Shown one piece after another: positions 10,152 to 21,857 of a stretch of 64,000 bases of DNA (position 1 is its first letter; each line of letters opens with the position of its first letter). Both the position numbers and the translations under genes were made by a program. The notes under the pieces are model-generated. The model was not told where the DNA came from. It made no database searches and saw nothing but the letters and a program-made list of their open reading frames with translations. Source of the DNA: Areca catechu (taxonomy: Eukaryota; Streptophyta; Magnoliopsida; Arecales; Arecaceae); assembly GCA_021397845.1 (NCBI GenBank), contig CM038041.1, forward strand, positions 144,314,780 to 144,378,779, written 5' to 3'.

Positions 10152-10990
10152 ACCTCTGTATAACTTTTAATCTACTGATTTACCATGTTCATCTTTATCA
10201 AGTCTACAAGAGGGGCTCATAGGCATACCTATTGCTTTAGTAGTCTCCATCCCAAACTTCTTGATAATTTCTCTTGTATACTTAGCTTGGTTGATGAAGA
10301 TACCATCTATAGTTTGCTTGATCTAGAGTCCGAGAAAGAAATTGAGTTCTCCCATCGTGCTCATCTCGAACTCACCCTATATTAGCTTAGCAAACTCTTG
10401 ACAAAGAATTTCATTAGTAGTATCGAAAATGATATCATCAACATATATTTGTACTACTAATAAATCATTATCTTTCTTTTTCAAAAATAGTGTTTTATCA
10501 ATATTTTCTCTAGAAAATTCATTTTCAATCAGAAATTTGCTGAGTCTTTCATACCAGGCTCGAGGTACTTGCTTTAATCCATAAAGTACTTTGTGTAATT
10601 TAAAAACATGATCAGGATGTGCATGATTTTCAAATCCAGGTGGTTGTTCAACAAAAACCTTTTCAGTTATAAAACTATTTAAGAAAGCACTCTTAACATC
10701 CATTTGAAATAGTTTAAAATTCATAAAACAAGCAAATGCTAATATAAGTCTAATTACTTCAAGTCTAGCAATAGGAGCAAAAGTTTCATCAAAATCAATC
10801 CCTTCCTCCTGATTGTAGCCTTTAGCAACTAGCCTAGCTTTATTCCTAACAACAATTTCATTTTCATCTAATTTATTCCTAAATACCCATTTAGTACCAA
10901 TAATAGAAATATTAGATGGTCTTTCTATTAATATCCAAACATTATTTCTATCAAACTGAATTAGTTCTTCTTGCATGGCATTAATCCAGT
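10152..10990 (-). pseudogene. Reverse transcriptase of element A
   Basis: The domain begins with NAMQEELIQFDRNNVW, then GTKWVFRNK, ARLVAKGYNQEEGIDFDETF and FKLFQMDVKSAFLN (first catalytic Asp). VEQPPGFE, YGLKQVPRAWYERLS and QIYVDDIIF (the intact YVDD active site) follow. Premature TAG after EFAKLI (near 10377) and further stops to 10152 separate it from RNase H. Of the copia RTs in this window (A, B, D) only this one keeps YVDD. Confidence 0.93.
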
Positions 10991-11099
10991 TAGGGTCTTT
11001 TTCAACTTCTTCATAACATTTAGGCTCTACTTGCGATACAAAAGCTATATAATCACATTCATTTCTAATTGAGGCTCGAGTTCTTATCCCTTTAGATAG

Positions 11100-12055
11100 A
11101 TCACCTAGGATTAATTTTTAAGATAGATAAATCTTGATGCTTTGAAGTGTCTTCACCTTTATCATTCTTGTCTTGAACTTCTTCACTTGGCTGAGGTTGA
11201 TCATTCAGTGTCAACTTTTGAAGCTTATTAGTACCTATACATTCATCAGATGTATCCTCTTTTTTGGAGGATTTGTTAGTAGATTCTTCAAAAATAATAT
11301 GTATTGACTCTTCTACAACCAAAGTTCTTTTATTGAAAACTCTGTATACCCTACTTGATATGGAGTATCCTAAAAAGATACCTTCATCAGACTTGGCATC
11401 AAACTTTCCAAGATTATCTTTTCCATTATTTAAAATAAAATATTTGCAACCAAAAACTCAAAAATATTTCAAAGTCAGTTTTCTTTGGTTCCAAAGTTCA
11501 TATAGAGTTTTCTTCAAAATATGATGGATTAAAACTCGATTTAAAAAGTAACATGTAGTATTAATGGCTTCAGCCTAAAAACATCTTGATAAATCGTTTT
11601 CACAAAGCATGGTGCGTGCCATTTTTTTCAAAGTATGATTTTTTCTTTCTACTACCCCATTCTGATGAGGTGTTCTAGGTGCAGAAAAATTGTGTTCTAT
11701 TCCTTTTTCATTACAAAAGTTTTTGAAAATTTGATTTTCAAATTTAGTTCCATGATCACTACGAATGCAAACAACTGAAACACCTTTTTCATTTGAGACT
11801 TTTCAATAAAACTTTATGAAAGCAGAAAATGATTCATCTTTTTATACTAAAAAAAACCCATGTAAATCTCGAAAAATCATCCACTATGACTAATCCATAT
11901 CTCTTGCCTCCTAGACTTGATGTTCTAGTTGGTCCAAAGAGATCCATATGAAGTATTTCAAGTGGCTTACTAATAGTTACAAAACCTTTTGGTTTGAAAG
12001 AAGTTTTAACTTGCTTACCAAAATTGGCATGCTTGGCAAATTCTATATTTTTCAA
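11100..12055 (-). pseudogene. Integrase of element A
   Basis: The core starts with LEILHMDLFGPTR (first Asp) and LVIVDDFSRFTW, then CIRSDHGTKFEN (second Asp), HNFSAPRTPHQNGVVERKN (Glu) and the C-terminal block with FGCK and GIFLGYS. A further piece (11322-11101) holds VFNKRTLVVEESIHIIFEES and an acidic linker. The D-D-E residues are all readable, though stops and one frame change interrupt the core. Order and spacing fit SIRE copia integrase. Confidence 0.9.
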
Positions 12056-12560
12056 AATAAAGTTCAGGTAAATCTCTAACTAAATTCTTTTTATAAAGTT
12101 TTGAAAGAAGATACATACTAGCATGCCCTAATCTTCTATGCCAAAGCCAACTAGTCTCATCCTTAGTAGAATTCATTGCAACAAGGCATTCTCCATTAAG
12201 CAAACATAGATCATCTAGGTCTACTAAATAAATATTTCCATACCTTTTTCTAATGAATTGTACTCCATTTATATCCGGATAAGCAATCATGCAATATGAT
12301 GATTTAAAAATTACTTGAAAACCTTTATCGTAAAACTGACTAATGCGTAAAAGATTATGTTTCAAACCATCGACTAGAAGTACATTACTAATACAATTAG
12401 AAGGAGTTATGTGAACTTTACCAACACCAATGATTTTTTCTTTACCATTATCACCGAAGGTCACACTCCCCCCATTCAAAGCTTCAAGAGAAGTGAATTA
12501 CTTTACATCTCCAGTCATATGCCTTGAGCAACCACTATCAAGATACCAAAGTCTTTTGTT
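12015..12560 (-). pseudogene. Protease and gag-pre-integrase region of element A
   Basis: Near 12530 the frame reads LWYLDSGCSRHMTG, the copia aspartic protease active site with an intact DSG. The open stretch 12479-12015 follows with VTFGDNGKEKIIGVGK, LLVDGLKHNLLRISQ and the HHCC-type pre-integrase motif LWHRRLGHASMYLLSKL and ICQACQ. One stop lies between the protease motif and the open stretch. Confidence 0.88.
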
Positions 12561-12805
12561 CTCCTTGGTTACAAGACACACCTGCAATAAAATCAAGCTT
12601 TGATTTTAGGTACCCAAGCCAACTTGGGTCCTTTAGGGTTAGCATTCAAAATGGTTCCTTTTGGAACCCACACTTTATCAAAAGAATTGATTTTTCTTAA
12701 ATTACATTGAAACAATTTATGACCTAATTTTTTATAAGAAAAATAAGTAATGCTAGATGATGCAGGTACAAAAAAGTTTTTGAAATACTTTTGTTGCTTT
12801 TGTGG

Positions 12806-13171
12806 TCAAAAATCTAAACCCGCTTTATTGAAAACTGCTATTTGACTATTTAAAAGTAGGTTTGATTTTTCTGAACTATAAGTAAATTTTTCAATAAAAG
12901 GCTTTATCTTTTCAAGTTCATTTTTGTACTTAGTATTTTCAAGTTCTAATTTTTTGTTTTTCTTTAATAGATCATTATTTGAAATAACATTCTTAGATCT
13001 TTTCAAAACTTCATTTTTCATAGATAAAGCATTGTTTTTCTTTTCTAAAACATCCACTTTAGATTTTAAATCACTAACTTCATTTAGTAAAGAATTGTTT
13101 TCAAAAGAAAAATTATTTGCATGCTTTTTCAACTTTTTATTTTCACTTAAAATTAGTTTATAATCATGCAT
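12806..13171 (-). pseudogene. Coiled-coil extension of element A Gag
   Basis: A 121-residue open stretch is rich in Lys, Glu, Asn and Leu with heptad spacing (NKKLKKHANNF, LEKKNNALSMKNEVLKRS, KKNKKLELENTKYKNELEKI), a clear coiled coil. It lies between the first zinc knuckle (about 13400) and a second, degenerate one (near 12740, first Cys changed to Tyr). Sirevirus Gag is known to have a coiled-coil extension reported to bind the dynein light chain LC8; binding here is not shown. Confidence 0.75.
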
Positions 13172-13189
13172 AAGTTTATCAAAGGCATT

Positions 13190-14319
13190 TCTAAGTTCAT
13201 CAAATGTAAAATTGATCTCGGTATCGGAATTTATCTCATCATTGTCTTGATGTGCCTTTAAGCAGAGATTTCCAACTTCGGTCTACTCTTCCTCAAAATT
13301 GGAGTCTTCACTGTCACTCCAGGTGGCCATCATTGCTTTCTTCCTTAATTTCTTCCTAGACTTATTAAGGAGAGGACAATCAAACTCGTAGTGTCCCGAC
13401 TTCTTGCATTCGAAGCATGTAGGTATTTCTTTCTCCTTTTTTTTTTATTTTTCCTTCTCTTTCTCTTTTCCTTTTTCTTTTGATTGATATTTCTTTTTGT
13501 AAGGAAATTTCCTCCTCTTCATGAATCTTCTGAATTTCCGTGTAAGGAGGGCTTCTTCACCTTCATCTTCTTCTTCATCTTCGGACTCATCTATTGAGGA
13601 TTCTTCTTAAATGTTTGATTTGAAAGCAATCCCCTTCTTCTTCTTGTCCATGTCCATTGATTTTTGTTTCAATTAAGCTCATAAGTCATGAGCGATCCAC
13701 CTAGCTGCTCAAGAGGTAATTTGTCAACGTCCTTGGCTTCTTGGATTGCGGTCACCTTCGGATCCCATGATGTTGGAAGTGATCTAAGGATTTTATTCAT
13801 AAGATCAGCGTTAGACATAACCTTTCCAAGACTTCTCATTCCATTTACAATATTAGTGGATCTTGTGTACATATCAGTGATTAATTCATTAGGTTCCATT
13901 CAGAACATCTCATAAGTATGCACTAACATATTTACTTTAGTATTTTTTACATGATCAGTACCCTCATGGATAACTTAAAGTGTGTCCCATACTTCTTTAG
14001 GAGACATGTATATAGATATCCTATTGAATTCACTAGGATCTAATGCATAATAGAGGAAATTCATTACCTTGGCATTGATCTCGGATTGCTTAATGTCATT
14101 TTCATCCCAATCCTCTTCAAGCTTTGGAATGGAAACTCCATTAACCACTACTAAAGGAATATGAGGACCCTTATCTACAACTTTCCATAAATTATAATCA
14201 ATGGAATGCATATAAATTCTCATCCTAGTTTTCCAATAAGTGTAATTTGATCCATTAAAAAATGGAGGTCTATTTGAGGCTTGACCCTCAACTACGCTAG
14301 TACCAATTGGAGCTGCCAT
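13190..14319 (-). pseudogene. Gag of element A (capsid region and zinc knuckle)
   Basis: The start ATG at 14319 lies 42 bases inside the primer binding site. The N-terminus reads VEGQASNRPPFFNGSNY and YWKTRMRIYMHS, the usual start of SIRE Gag. The frame continues through single nonsense codons (near 13975 and 13900) into GMRSLGKVMSNADLMNKIL, LRSLPTSWDPKVTAI and LGGSLMTYEL. A CCHC knuckle (CFECKKSGHYEFDC) lies at about 13385-13425. A run of T near 13440 marks a frame change. The product would form the virus-like particle and package RNA. Confidence 0.9.
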
Positions 14320-14360
14320 AGATCTTTACTCAAGGTAATAAAACCTATACACTGAGAATA

Positions 14361-14374
14361 GGGCTCTAATACCA
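14361..14374 (-). promoter_or_regulatory. Primer binding site of element A
   Basis: On the - strand, two bases inside the 5' LTR, lies TGGTATTAGAGCCC. It pairs with the 3' end of initiator tRNA-Met (canonical TGGTATCAGAGC) with one change. Confidence 0.85.
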
Positions 14375-14376
14375 CT

Positions 14377-15982
14377 TGTTGCCCAGTAAGCAACCCAAGA
14401 GAGAGGATGAGTTGGCTCTTTAAAAATTAGAAATTACTTTACTTGATGCAATGAAATCCAATTCAATAATTAATTATGCAAGATAATATTAATTCAAATG
14501 TAATGCTCTTAAATAAAAGTGCAGCGAAAATAAAGAGCAATGAAAGAAAAGCAAGTTGAGAGATCAATCAATCACAAAGACCAAGAAATATAGTGGTTCG
14601 GTGCTATCCAATGCACCTACATCCACTCCCCAAGATCTTCTTGGGAATTCACTATAATCACACCCGATTACAGTTTATTAATTTTGTGGGCTCACTAATC
14701 AAAAACCTAACTTGTTTTCATAAGGCCAACAAGTCAAAACCTCACTTGGTTTTACGGGCTAACCAAGAACCTAATTGATTTTCAAAGGCTAACCAATAAC
14801 CTCCCTTGGTTTTCCGGGCTAACCAAGAACCTAAGTGGTTTTGTGGGCTAACCACTAACCTAATTGGCTTTCAAAGGCTCACCAATAACCTCACTTGGTT
14901 TTACAATAGGCTAACCAAGAATCCTTAAAACAAATAAAGTTTAGAAGTAATGAGACAAAGTAAGCTTTCTAAAACAAAGCGGGAATCTCTTTGAAGTTTG
15001 ATGTAGAAGTGCTTTGAATTTGTTGAAGCATCTTGAATGCTCAATAATGATTAATCTTTAATGCTCTTCAAGGATCTTGAATGCTTGGAGGCTTGCTTTT
15101 GCTTGAGAGTAGTTGAATCTTCAAAGAATAGGAGTTAAAGCTCTCTTTTTTTCTCTCTTCTCAAAACTCTTAAATGGTCTTTAATAAACTTCCATATTTT
15201 TCAATTTGATTTGATTTCGAGCATATAAATACTTCTCCAAGGCCTCAAATCCTATTTCTAGCCATTAGACTTGAAAAACTAGCCGTTAGAGGGCAAAATG
15301 GATGAGTTCTGTGCTTGAAAAACTAGCTATTACTATTGTCAGAACTTCATGTATCGATACTTCAGACTATGAGTCGACACATAAGGTCAACACTTGAACT
15401 TCTTGAGTCAACATCCAATTCAAATATCTCCAATCTGACTCTCTGGAAATCTCATATGTGTCCACACTTACTCAATTGAGTCGACACCTTGCTTCCATGT
15501 ATCGACACTTTAGCTGTTCTTCATTTTCAATAAGTTCTGTGGCTTGAAAATCTCAAGCGATGTGTTGATCCATGTGTCGATACTTTGAGTCGACTCTTTA
15601 GGTCCATGTGTTGACACTTCAGCCATGCCATTTGAAACATCATTGCTTACCAGCTTTAGTCGACACTTTACTTCCATGTATCGATACTTGGTGTCATGTG
15701 TCGACACTTTGAGTCGACACCTCATTGAAAACTTCATAGAAAAGGCTAAACTTGAGCTAAAACATATTTCCTCTTTAACTTAACCATCCAATCAAGCAAT
15801 TCTTGAGTTTCTAAGTCCTCTTTGAGTAATCTTTTTTATTCAAACTTGGCTTCTTCAAACAAATAAGCTTCTTCAAATTTGTGAGCACCTTTTTTAACAA
15901 AAATACACTTCAAAGAAATCATTAATCCTCATCTTGTACTAAACCATTTTGCTTATCATCAAAATTAATAATGGAGTCAACA
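14377..15982 (-). repeat. 5' LTR of element A
   Basis: This 1606-bp copy starts TGTTGCCCAG and ends GTCAACA on the + strand. It keeps the hairpin array (about 14660-14930; arms such as AGTGGTT/AACCACT and ACTTGTT/AACAAGT). It has a TATA-like box at 15223-15232 and a longer GTCGAC motif cluster (about 15350-15720) than the 3' LTR. Confidence 0.95.
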
Positions 15983-16673
15983 AAAGGGATGCAAACAAGA
16001 AGGTGGAGATCTATAAAGTCCATCTAATTATCAAAGGATATCGTCAACATTATGGTATTGACTATGACAAGACATTTTTGCTTGTGACAATGTTTAAGTT
16101 CATTAGAATCATAAGTCCATTCAAATCATGCTCACGATAGTGGCACATCTTAATTTTAAGATCTGACAAATTGATGTGAAAACTATTTTTCTAAATAAAC
16201 AGTTGGAAGAAGAGGTATATATAATACAATCTAAAGGATTTACATCCACAGATGAATCAAAGGTGTGCAAACTTCATAAATCCATTTATGGATTGAAGCA
16301 AGCATCTCGGAGTTGGAACATGTATTTTAATAAGGTAATTTAAATGTATGGCTTCATTAGGAATGGAGAAGAATCCTATATTTATAAATGGACTAATCAT
16401 TCAGTAGTAGTATTTCTTGTTTTGTATGTGAATGATATTTTCTTAATCAAAAATGACATTCCTGCATTGCAAGAAACAAAAGTATACCTATCTTCTCAAT
16501 TCTCTATGAAGGACTTAGAAGAAGCTTCTTGCATTCTAGGAATGAAGATCTATATGGATAGATCTAAAAGGTTGCTAGGGTTAGCCCAGTCCACATTCAT
16601 TGAGACCGAGCTGAAGCGGTTCAGCATGGTGAATTCCAAGAAAAGGTTATCTTTTGATAGGTCATGAAATTAA

Positions 16674-18030
16674 TGTTGCCTAGTTTGCTAACCCAAGAGG
16701 GGGGGTGAATTGGATTTGTAAAAAATTTAACAAGTATGTGCCTTTTGAAAACTTTGTATGGTGAGCAAAGTATAAAAAGTATTGCAAGCAGAAGTAAATA
16801 AGCATAGCAAGAACAAACTCAAACACCACAAGATTTAGAGTGGTTCAGAGCAACACAGCTCCTACGTCCACTATCCAAGGTGCATACTTGGGGTTTCTAC
16901 TATATTCACCCTGAATACAGCCGGATTGTTTTTCTATGGGCTCACAATCCAAAATCTAATACAAAGTTAGTTTTTTCGAGCTCACTAACAATCCAACTTG
17001 GTTTTCAAGGCTAACCAATCAACCTAAAAATAACTTACAAGTTACAGCCACCTGCAGTACTTGTAACAACTCAAAAATATTGTTAAAAAGAAGCAATACT
17101 AAAACAAATCCAAAGTTATTAAGTGGTTGCAGCTGAAGCTCTTAATGAAACCTTCTTGAATGCTTCTTCAATGCTCTTTAAGGCTCTCTTATCTCTTCAA
17201 AGATTAACTCAAGAAGTTGGTGGGAAGTTATTGGAGAACTTGAGTTTATACTTGAAAGCTCTTAGAATATTCAATGCTCTCTTTTTTCTTGTCAAAAACT
17301 TTTTTCTTCACTTAAATCCCTCATTTATAGCTTCTTAAAGTGTTCCCAAGTGAATATGGATGTTAGAATTCCTTGGAAGCCAAAAACTAGCCATTGGGAG
17401 GCTTTAGAACCAAGAAATTCAAATTCTAGAACTAGCCATTATTGTTCAAATTCTGGGATTTAAGTGCTCGCAGACTTCAAGTTGGCTCGGATTCTTAGTG
17501 AAGAAATTATATAGTCTATGAGAGTCGGTTCATTTCAAATTAGTGTCGGCTCAATTGACTGAAGTCTCATAACTTATTTTCTTTTCTGTCACTCTATAAG
17601 AGTCGGCTCAGATTGACATTGAGTCACCTCGAATGCTATGTATCAAAAAATTTTGTGCCATGCCAAATAATGTATCAGCTCTATTTGGTTGAGTTGGCTC
17701 GAGTGAAACTTCTTCAGAGTCTTCCAAAATGCTTCAAACTTCTTCCAAACAACTTCAAACTTCTTCCAAACAACTTCTAAGATCTTTAAACTTAAAATTG
17801 CATTAATTTGGCCCTTTTACATGAATATACAAACAAATTTACCTAGGGCTCTTAAATACATGAACTCTTTCTTTAAGTACATTGATACACTACAATGATC
17901 TTAGAATTGTAGGGTGAAAGATTATCCATTTGAAATATTCTATAAAAACTTCTTAAACCTATGAAAAGTATTAGTATCATATGCATGCTCCAATATTTTG
18001 TAATCATCAAAATCATTCCAAGGGTTAACA
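16674..18030 (-). repeat. 3' LTR of element D
   Basis: This 1357-bp LTR starts TGTTGCCTAG and ends GGTTAACA on the + strand. It carries a shorter hairpin array (about 16923-17075: GGATTGT/ACAATCC, GTTAGT/ACTAAC, TTGGTT/AACCAA and TTACAAGT/ACTTGTAA). A TATA-like box lies at 17322-17330 on the - strand (CTATAAATG). A set of GAGTCGGCTC-like motifs replaces the GTGTCGACTC motifs of A and C. Confidence 0.93.
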
Positions 18031-18842
18031 ATCTTTTTCTTTTTGATGATGACAAAATAATAGGCATGGAAATAATAAGTACCTTTACATTTTTAACTGT
18101 ATCAAAGTAAATGACAACTGTATTAGAGTAAATTAGTTTAGAATGTGCTATATAGTGTATCAGGCAATTTAAATTACGATCTTTGACTAAAGTATCAGAG
18201 CTGTTGTGAATTCATTTTTCAAATTGATTAAAGTATCAGAGCTTCGCAAAAGAGTTTATTTTACAACTTAACTGAAGTATCAGAGCTTTATAAGTTAAGT
18301 ATCAAAGCTAAGTTAAGTATTAAAGCTTTTGAACATTCACTTTATAAACTGACAAAAATATCAGAGCTTTAGAGTTAAGTATCAGAGCTTTATATATAAG
18401 AGTTCAATTTACAATTCAACTAAAGTATTAGAGCTTTGTAATTTAACTAAAGTATCAGAACTTTAGAGAGAAATGCGAAGGCTCATTGTAATTTCAAGAA
18501 ATATACACACATTGCACCTATAATTGCTCATGTAATTTTCCATTGTATTCTATATTTTCCATATTTTCATCATTGCATAATTTTATCATTATATGATCAT
18601 TTTTCGTACTTTACATATTTCTCCCCCTTTTTATCATCAACAAAATGTATAAATGTTATGTTGTATTATCATTTTCCATTAGATGTTTCTCCCCCTTATT
18701 ATTGAATTAAATCACACATTCAGAGAGTAAACGAGAGTAAATGATAGAAATAGTGAAATTTCATAAACATTAAAACTTCGGTTCAATACATGTAACATAG
18801 TAACATACATAAGACACAACAAAACATAAGACATCTACGAGG
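18031..18842 (-). other. 3' untranslated region of element D
   Basis: A purine tract adjoins the LTR (18031-18045, rich in AAAAAG on the - strand). More typical tracts with AAAAAGGGGGAGAAA occur near 18621-18637 and 18687-18697. Between them is the TATCAGAGC motif array, listed on its own. Confidence 0.7.
18188..18466 (-). repeat. Array of about nine tRNA-Met-3'-end-like motifs in the element D 3' UTR
   Basis: On the + strand AAGTATCAGAGCTTT-like units recur at about 18190, 18230, 18263, 18299, 18316, 18356, 18377, 18424 and 18451, with small changes in some. In the element's sense this reads AAGCTCTGATACTT, of which GCTCTGATAC equals the 3' end of initiator tRNA-Met before CCA. It is therefore complementary to the primer binding site TGGTATCAGAGC. 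The spacing is uneven (17-47 bp). Confidence 0.7.
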
Positions 18843-20174
18843 CTAGTCCTCATCAGATGGAAGGTCTAATACAATATTAGCCATAATTCTATGTCTAGAA
18901 GGTCTAGGAGTCTGATGTGTCAGGTTCCTAGTCCTAAGTGAAGGGCCGGCTCTAGGGACTCTAGACCTATGATACTATCTAGGAGTGTCTCTAGTAGGTG
19001 CTAGAGGAGGTAGAGTAGGCTCTGGCTCAAGTGCTGAAGGAGGTGGCTCTGAAAGCACTAGAGTCCTCTAATCAATGAAGGCATCTGATAAAGCAAGTGT
19101 GCTAGTGCCATATAGGATCTAAGTAGCTGGTGTGGCATGAAAGCTCTACTCAGGCTGCTCAGAATCTGGTGCTGCAGGTGTCTCCATGCCATGCTCATTT
19201 GTCTATCGATCAAAGTCCTGACCATCATCATCTGGAGGTGGTGGAGATGATATAGAAGGTCCAGTCAAAGTGGTCTGATGAATAGCTGCTAGAATCTGAC
19301 TGAATCCCTCTCTCATCTTGATCTGTAGTAGATCTATCCATGAATGTATCTCTGCTCGAACAGTCTATAAATCAGATCTAATGGCAAAAATATCATCTCG
19401 AAGTACCTGTATCTGCTCAGGATCCTGGTACCCACCAGTACTAGGCTCAGAAGGAATTAATGGAGGAGGTGTAGTAGGTGATGGCACTGAAGGTCCAGCC
19501 TCATCAACTGGCTCATCCTCATCATCAGTCAGCTCATCAACATCTGCACCAGCTGGAGCATCATCATCATCATCATCCTCAAAATGTGCTGCCCTCTGTC
19601 CAGAAATCTTCATCATCCAAACTCCCTCTATGACACCCTATCCTATGTAAAGATTTTTATGTGTATCTGTCTGTATGAAGGAGGGGTCTGTTATCCTCAC
19701 TTATCAAGTCAATGCCACAATCCTGGAATAAAACAGTAAAAGCCATCCCATAGGGCAAACATGCCCTGGCCTTTATAGCTGCGTCCCTCATCTGGCTTAT
19801 TATAATGGAAGGTAGATTGATGTCCTCCCCCTTAATCAAATACCTCATAAACATCAGGTCTCTCTCACTTACCCAGTCAAACCTCCCAGTCCTGGGTAAG
19901 AACACTCTATTGATAATGTTATGTAGTCATCTCATTTCTATTGAAAGTCTATTTGCTTGTACATTAGAAATTCCATCAACCTTACTTCTTTTAAGAACTA
20001 TCCTCAAAACCCTCTATCTATCCTTCAGATTCAAATAACAGTTCCCAGCCTTTCGCATTCTAAGAGCCCTACTTAACCTGGTTTCATCAACAGACATTGT
20101 AATTCAATTTACTGTGGATATGATCTGATTTGCTCCAAGGGATGAGTTCTTAAAGAAGGTTCTGACTAAGGTGG

Positions 20175-21839
20175 TGGTGCGGGCACTAGACTCAGAAGAA
20201 GACTTCAGGGCTACATCTGGATCTCTGATTAACCTTGTCCAAAGAATTAGGGTTTTCTGGTTTTGTAATAAGGGTTGACTCGGTCAACTCAATTTTAGTT
20301 TGAGTCTGTATTTCCATGCAATTAAATTTTATTGAGTCATGTTGACTCAGTGCAAGTCCTAGTAATGGTCTAGGTCTTCTCCAGGGTGCCACATTTTCTC
20401 CCAGGCCCAAGCAAGTGGGCGCCACACTCCCAGCCACACGCCAAGTCCAGGAGGTGCCACAAATCCATCCCAGTGTCTTGGTCCCCACACCCAAGGGAGC
20501 AAGAAATTTTCTTGAAGCCAAAATCAAGGAGGCGCCCCATATGTACCTTAAAAGGCCAAGCTAAAGGAGGAAAGAAGCATTTCTTGGGGAGCACTTCAAG
20601 GGGGCGCCCAATCCATGCCAAAAAAGCCCAAAGCAAAGTTGGGAAGAGCCATGACTTGGGGAGAAAGAAAAGGAGGTGCTCAAAAGAGTTGAGCCATGGA
20701 AGGAAAAAAATATTTCTTGAAGAGCAAAGCTAGGAGGCGCCACCTACTTACCATTTGAAGCTTTCAATCAACATTTATGGAACCTCTTGGCCGGCCATAT
20801 GGGGAGGAATTGATTCTACAAACCTAATTTGAAGATCCATCCTTTTAGTCTCACATGGGAAGATGTAAAACCCTGACCTCTTGTAAAGTCCTATAAAATA
20901 AACCCCTCTTGTAAGTTTTGAAAACAACTGATGAATGAATTCAAATTTTGTGTGAGCAACTTTGTGTTTCTCTCTTCCGCACCTGCATTCAGGTGTTGAG
21001 CTTCGTGAGGGAGTAAATCCGGGTTCCCTAGGAACCTTGAGGAGGTGTGAGATCTCCAACCCCAAAATCCTAGGTTAGCCACTTCACTTCCAAACCCTAG
21101 CCGCCCATTATCCTCTTCATTCCACCAAACCCTAGCCTACCCCATCTCTCACGGCCCCTCTCTCCAAGTAGAGGCCGACCACCAGCATCCAGGTCCAGTT
21201 CAGCTACTTCGAAGATAGAGCAAATCCCAGAGAAAGTCAGATCAGCATCCAAGAGAATCAGGATTTCAGCAACATCAGTTTTCAAGTTCTTCTATCTGGT
21301 AAATCCTTCCTTGAGTATCTGGTTCCATAACTTGTTCTTCTTCTTTCCCAGATCTTGAGTTCAGAAGAAGCCAACTCTGCCAAAGTGCCAGTATTGGAGG
21401 ATCCATTGCAAAGATATCTGAATCCAGGGATCCAACAATCTGCTCAAGAGAGTCCTTCCACTAAACTCTATGAAGATCACTGCCTAGTCTGTAACCCTTC
21501 TCTTCTCTTTACTTCTGTCATGTTGAAAGTTCAGAGCGAAACCCTAGGTCTGGGAGTTTCTCAGCCCCCAGCGATTCTTTACTTCTGAACTACTCTGATA
21601 ACCTAGTTTTTTTAAATTGTGCTTTCAATTATTACATAGTTTCTGTCAATTTAGTTTAACTTTCCTTTGAGTCAAAGCCGACTTCTAAAAATATTAAAAA
21701 AAAAAAAGAACAACAAAAAAAAGAATTAGTCTTAATTTACTTCCGCATCACATCATCTCTTCTTTCGTTCTGCATCATTTTTGGTATCAGAGCTCTCGTT
21801 CTGCATCAATTTTGGTATCAGAGCTCTCATTCTGCATCA
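20175..21839 (+). repeat. 5' LTR of element E
   Basis: This 1665-bp LTR has a TATA box at 20892-20900 (TATAAAATA). The last 75 bases hold two extra copies of the unit TTTTGGTATCAGAGCTCTCG followed by TTCTGCATCA, so primer-binding-site sequence is part of the LTR itself. Confidence 0.93.
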
Positions 21840-21843
21840 ATTT

Positions 21844-21857
21844 TGGTATCAGAGCCC
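21844..21857 (+). promoter_or_regulatory. Primer binding site of element E
   Basis: TGGTATCAGAGCCC lies four bases after the LTR end and pairs with the initiator tRNA-Met 3' end. Two more copies of TGGTATCAGAGC lie just upstream, within the LTR (about 21780 and 21812). Confidence 0.88.

Larger units (their letters stand above)
4740..15982 (-). mobile_element. Element A: SIRE-type Ty1/copia retrotransposon, full structure
   Basis: This is a full-structure element of 11.2 kb on the - strand. It has two LTRs (14377-15982 and 4740-6224), a primer binding site, gag, protease, integrase, RT and RNase H in copia order, an extra ORF after pol, several polypurine tracts, and a perfect AAAGG target duplication (4735-4739 and 15983-15987). 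It lies inside the RT of element B. The coding regions have scattered nonsense codons, many of the CAA/CAG-to-TAA/TAG kind, and a few frameshifts. LTRs differ by about 5 bases in 60 in one stretch compared by eye, so the insertion is old. Confidence 0.95.
4560..16673 (+). pseudogene. Reverse transcriptase of element B, split by element A
   Basis: Coding parts are about 4560-4739 and 15983-16673. The first part carries EAMKYEMESMKVNDAWTL and GCKWIFKRK, the standard start of the copia RT domain. After element A the frame resumes with VHLIIKGYRQHYGIDYDKTF. The catalytic motif is changed to YVNDI (in the 16344-16667 open stretch), where YVDD is required, so the enzyme would be dead. Further on are SMKDLEEA, LGMKIY and a LSFDRS end that runs into the D insertion. 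Many stops and frameshifts. Confidence 0.85.

Noticed and set aside
12924..13163. Phe/Leu-rich + strand frame that could look like a membrane protein
   Set aside because: It is the complement of the Lys/Glu/Asn-rich Gag coiled coil of A. The same artefact appears at 30905-31180 for D.
20370..20743. Mirrored short frames repeated at 25479-25852
   Set aside because: They lie in the U3 of the two E LTRs and are duplicated only because the LTRs are. No known domain.
21780..21857. TGGTATCAGAGC stretches considered as tRNA gene parts
   Set aside because: Only the 3' end complement is present, next to LTR ends. They are primer binding sites; no cloverleaf can be built.
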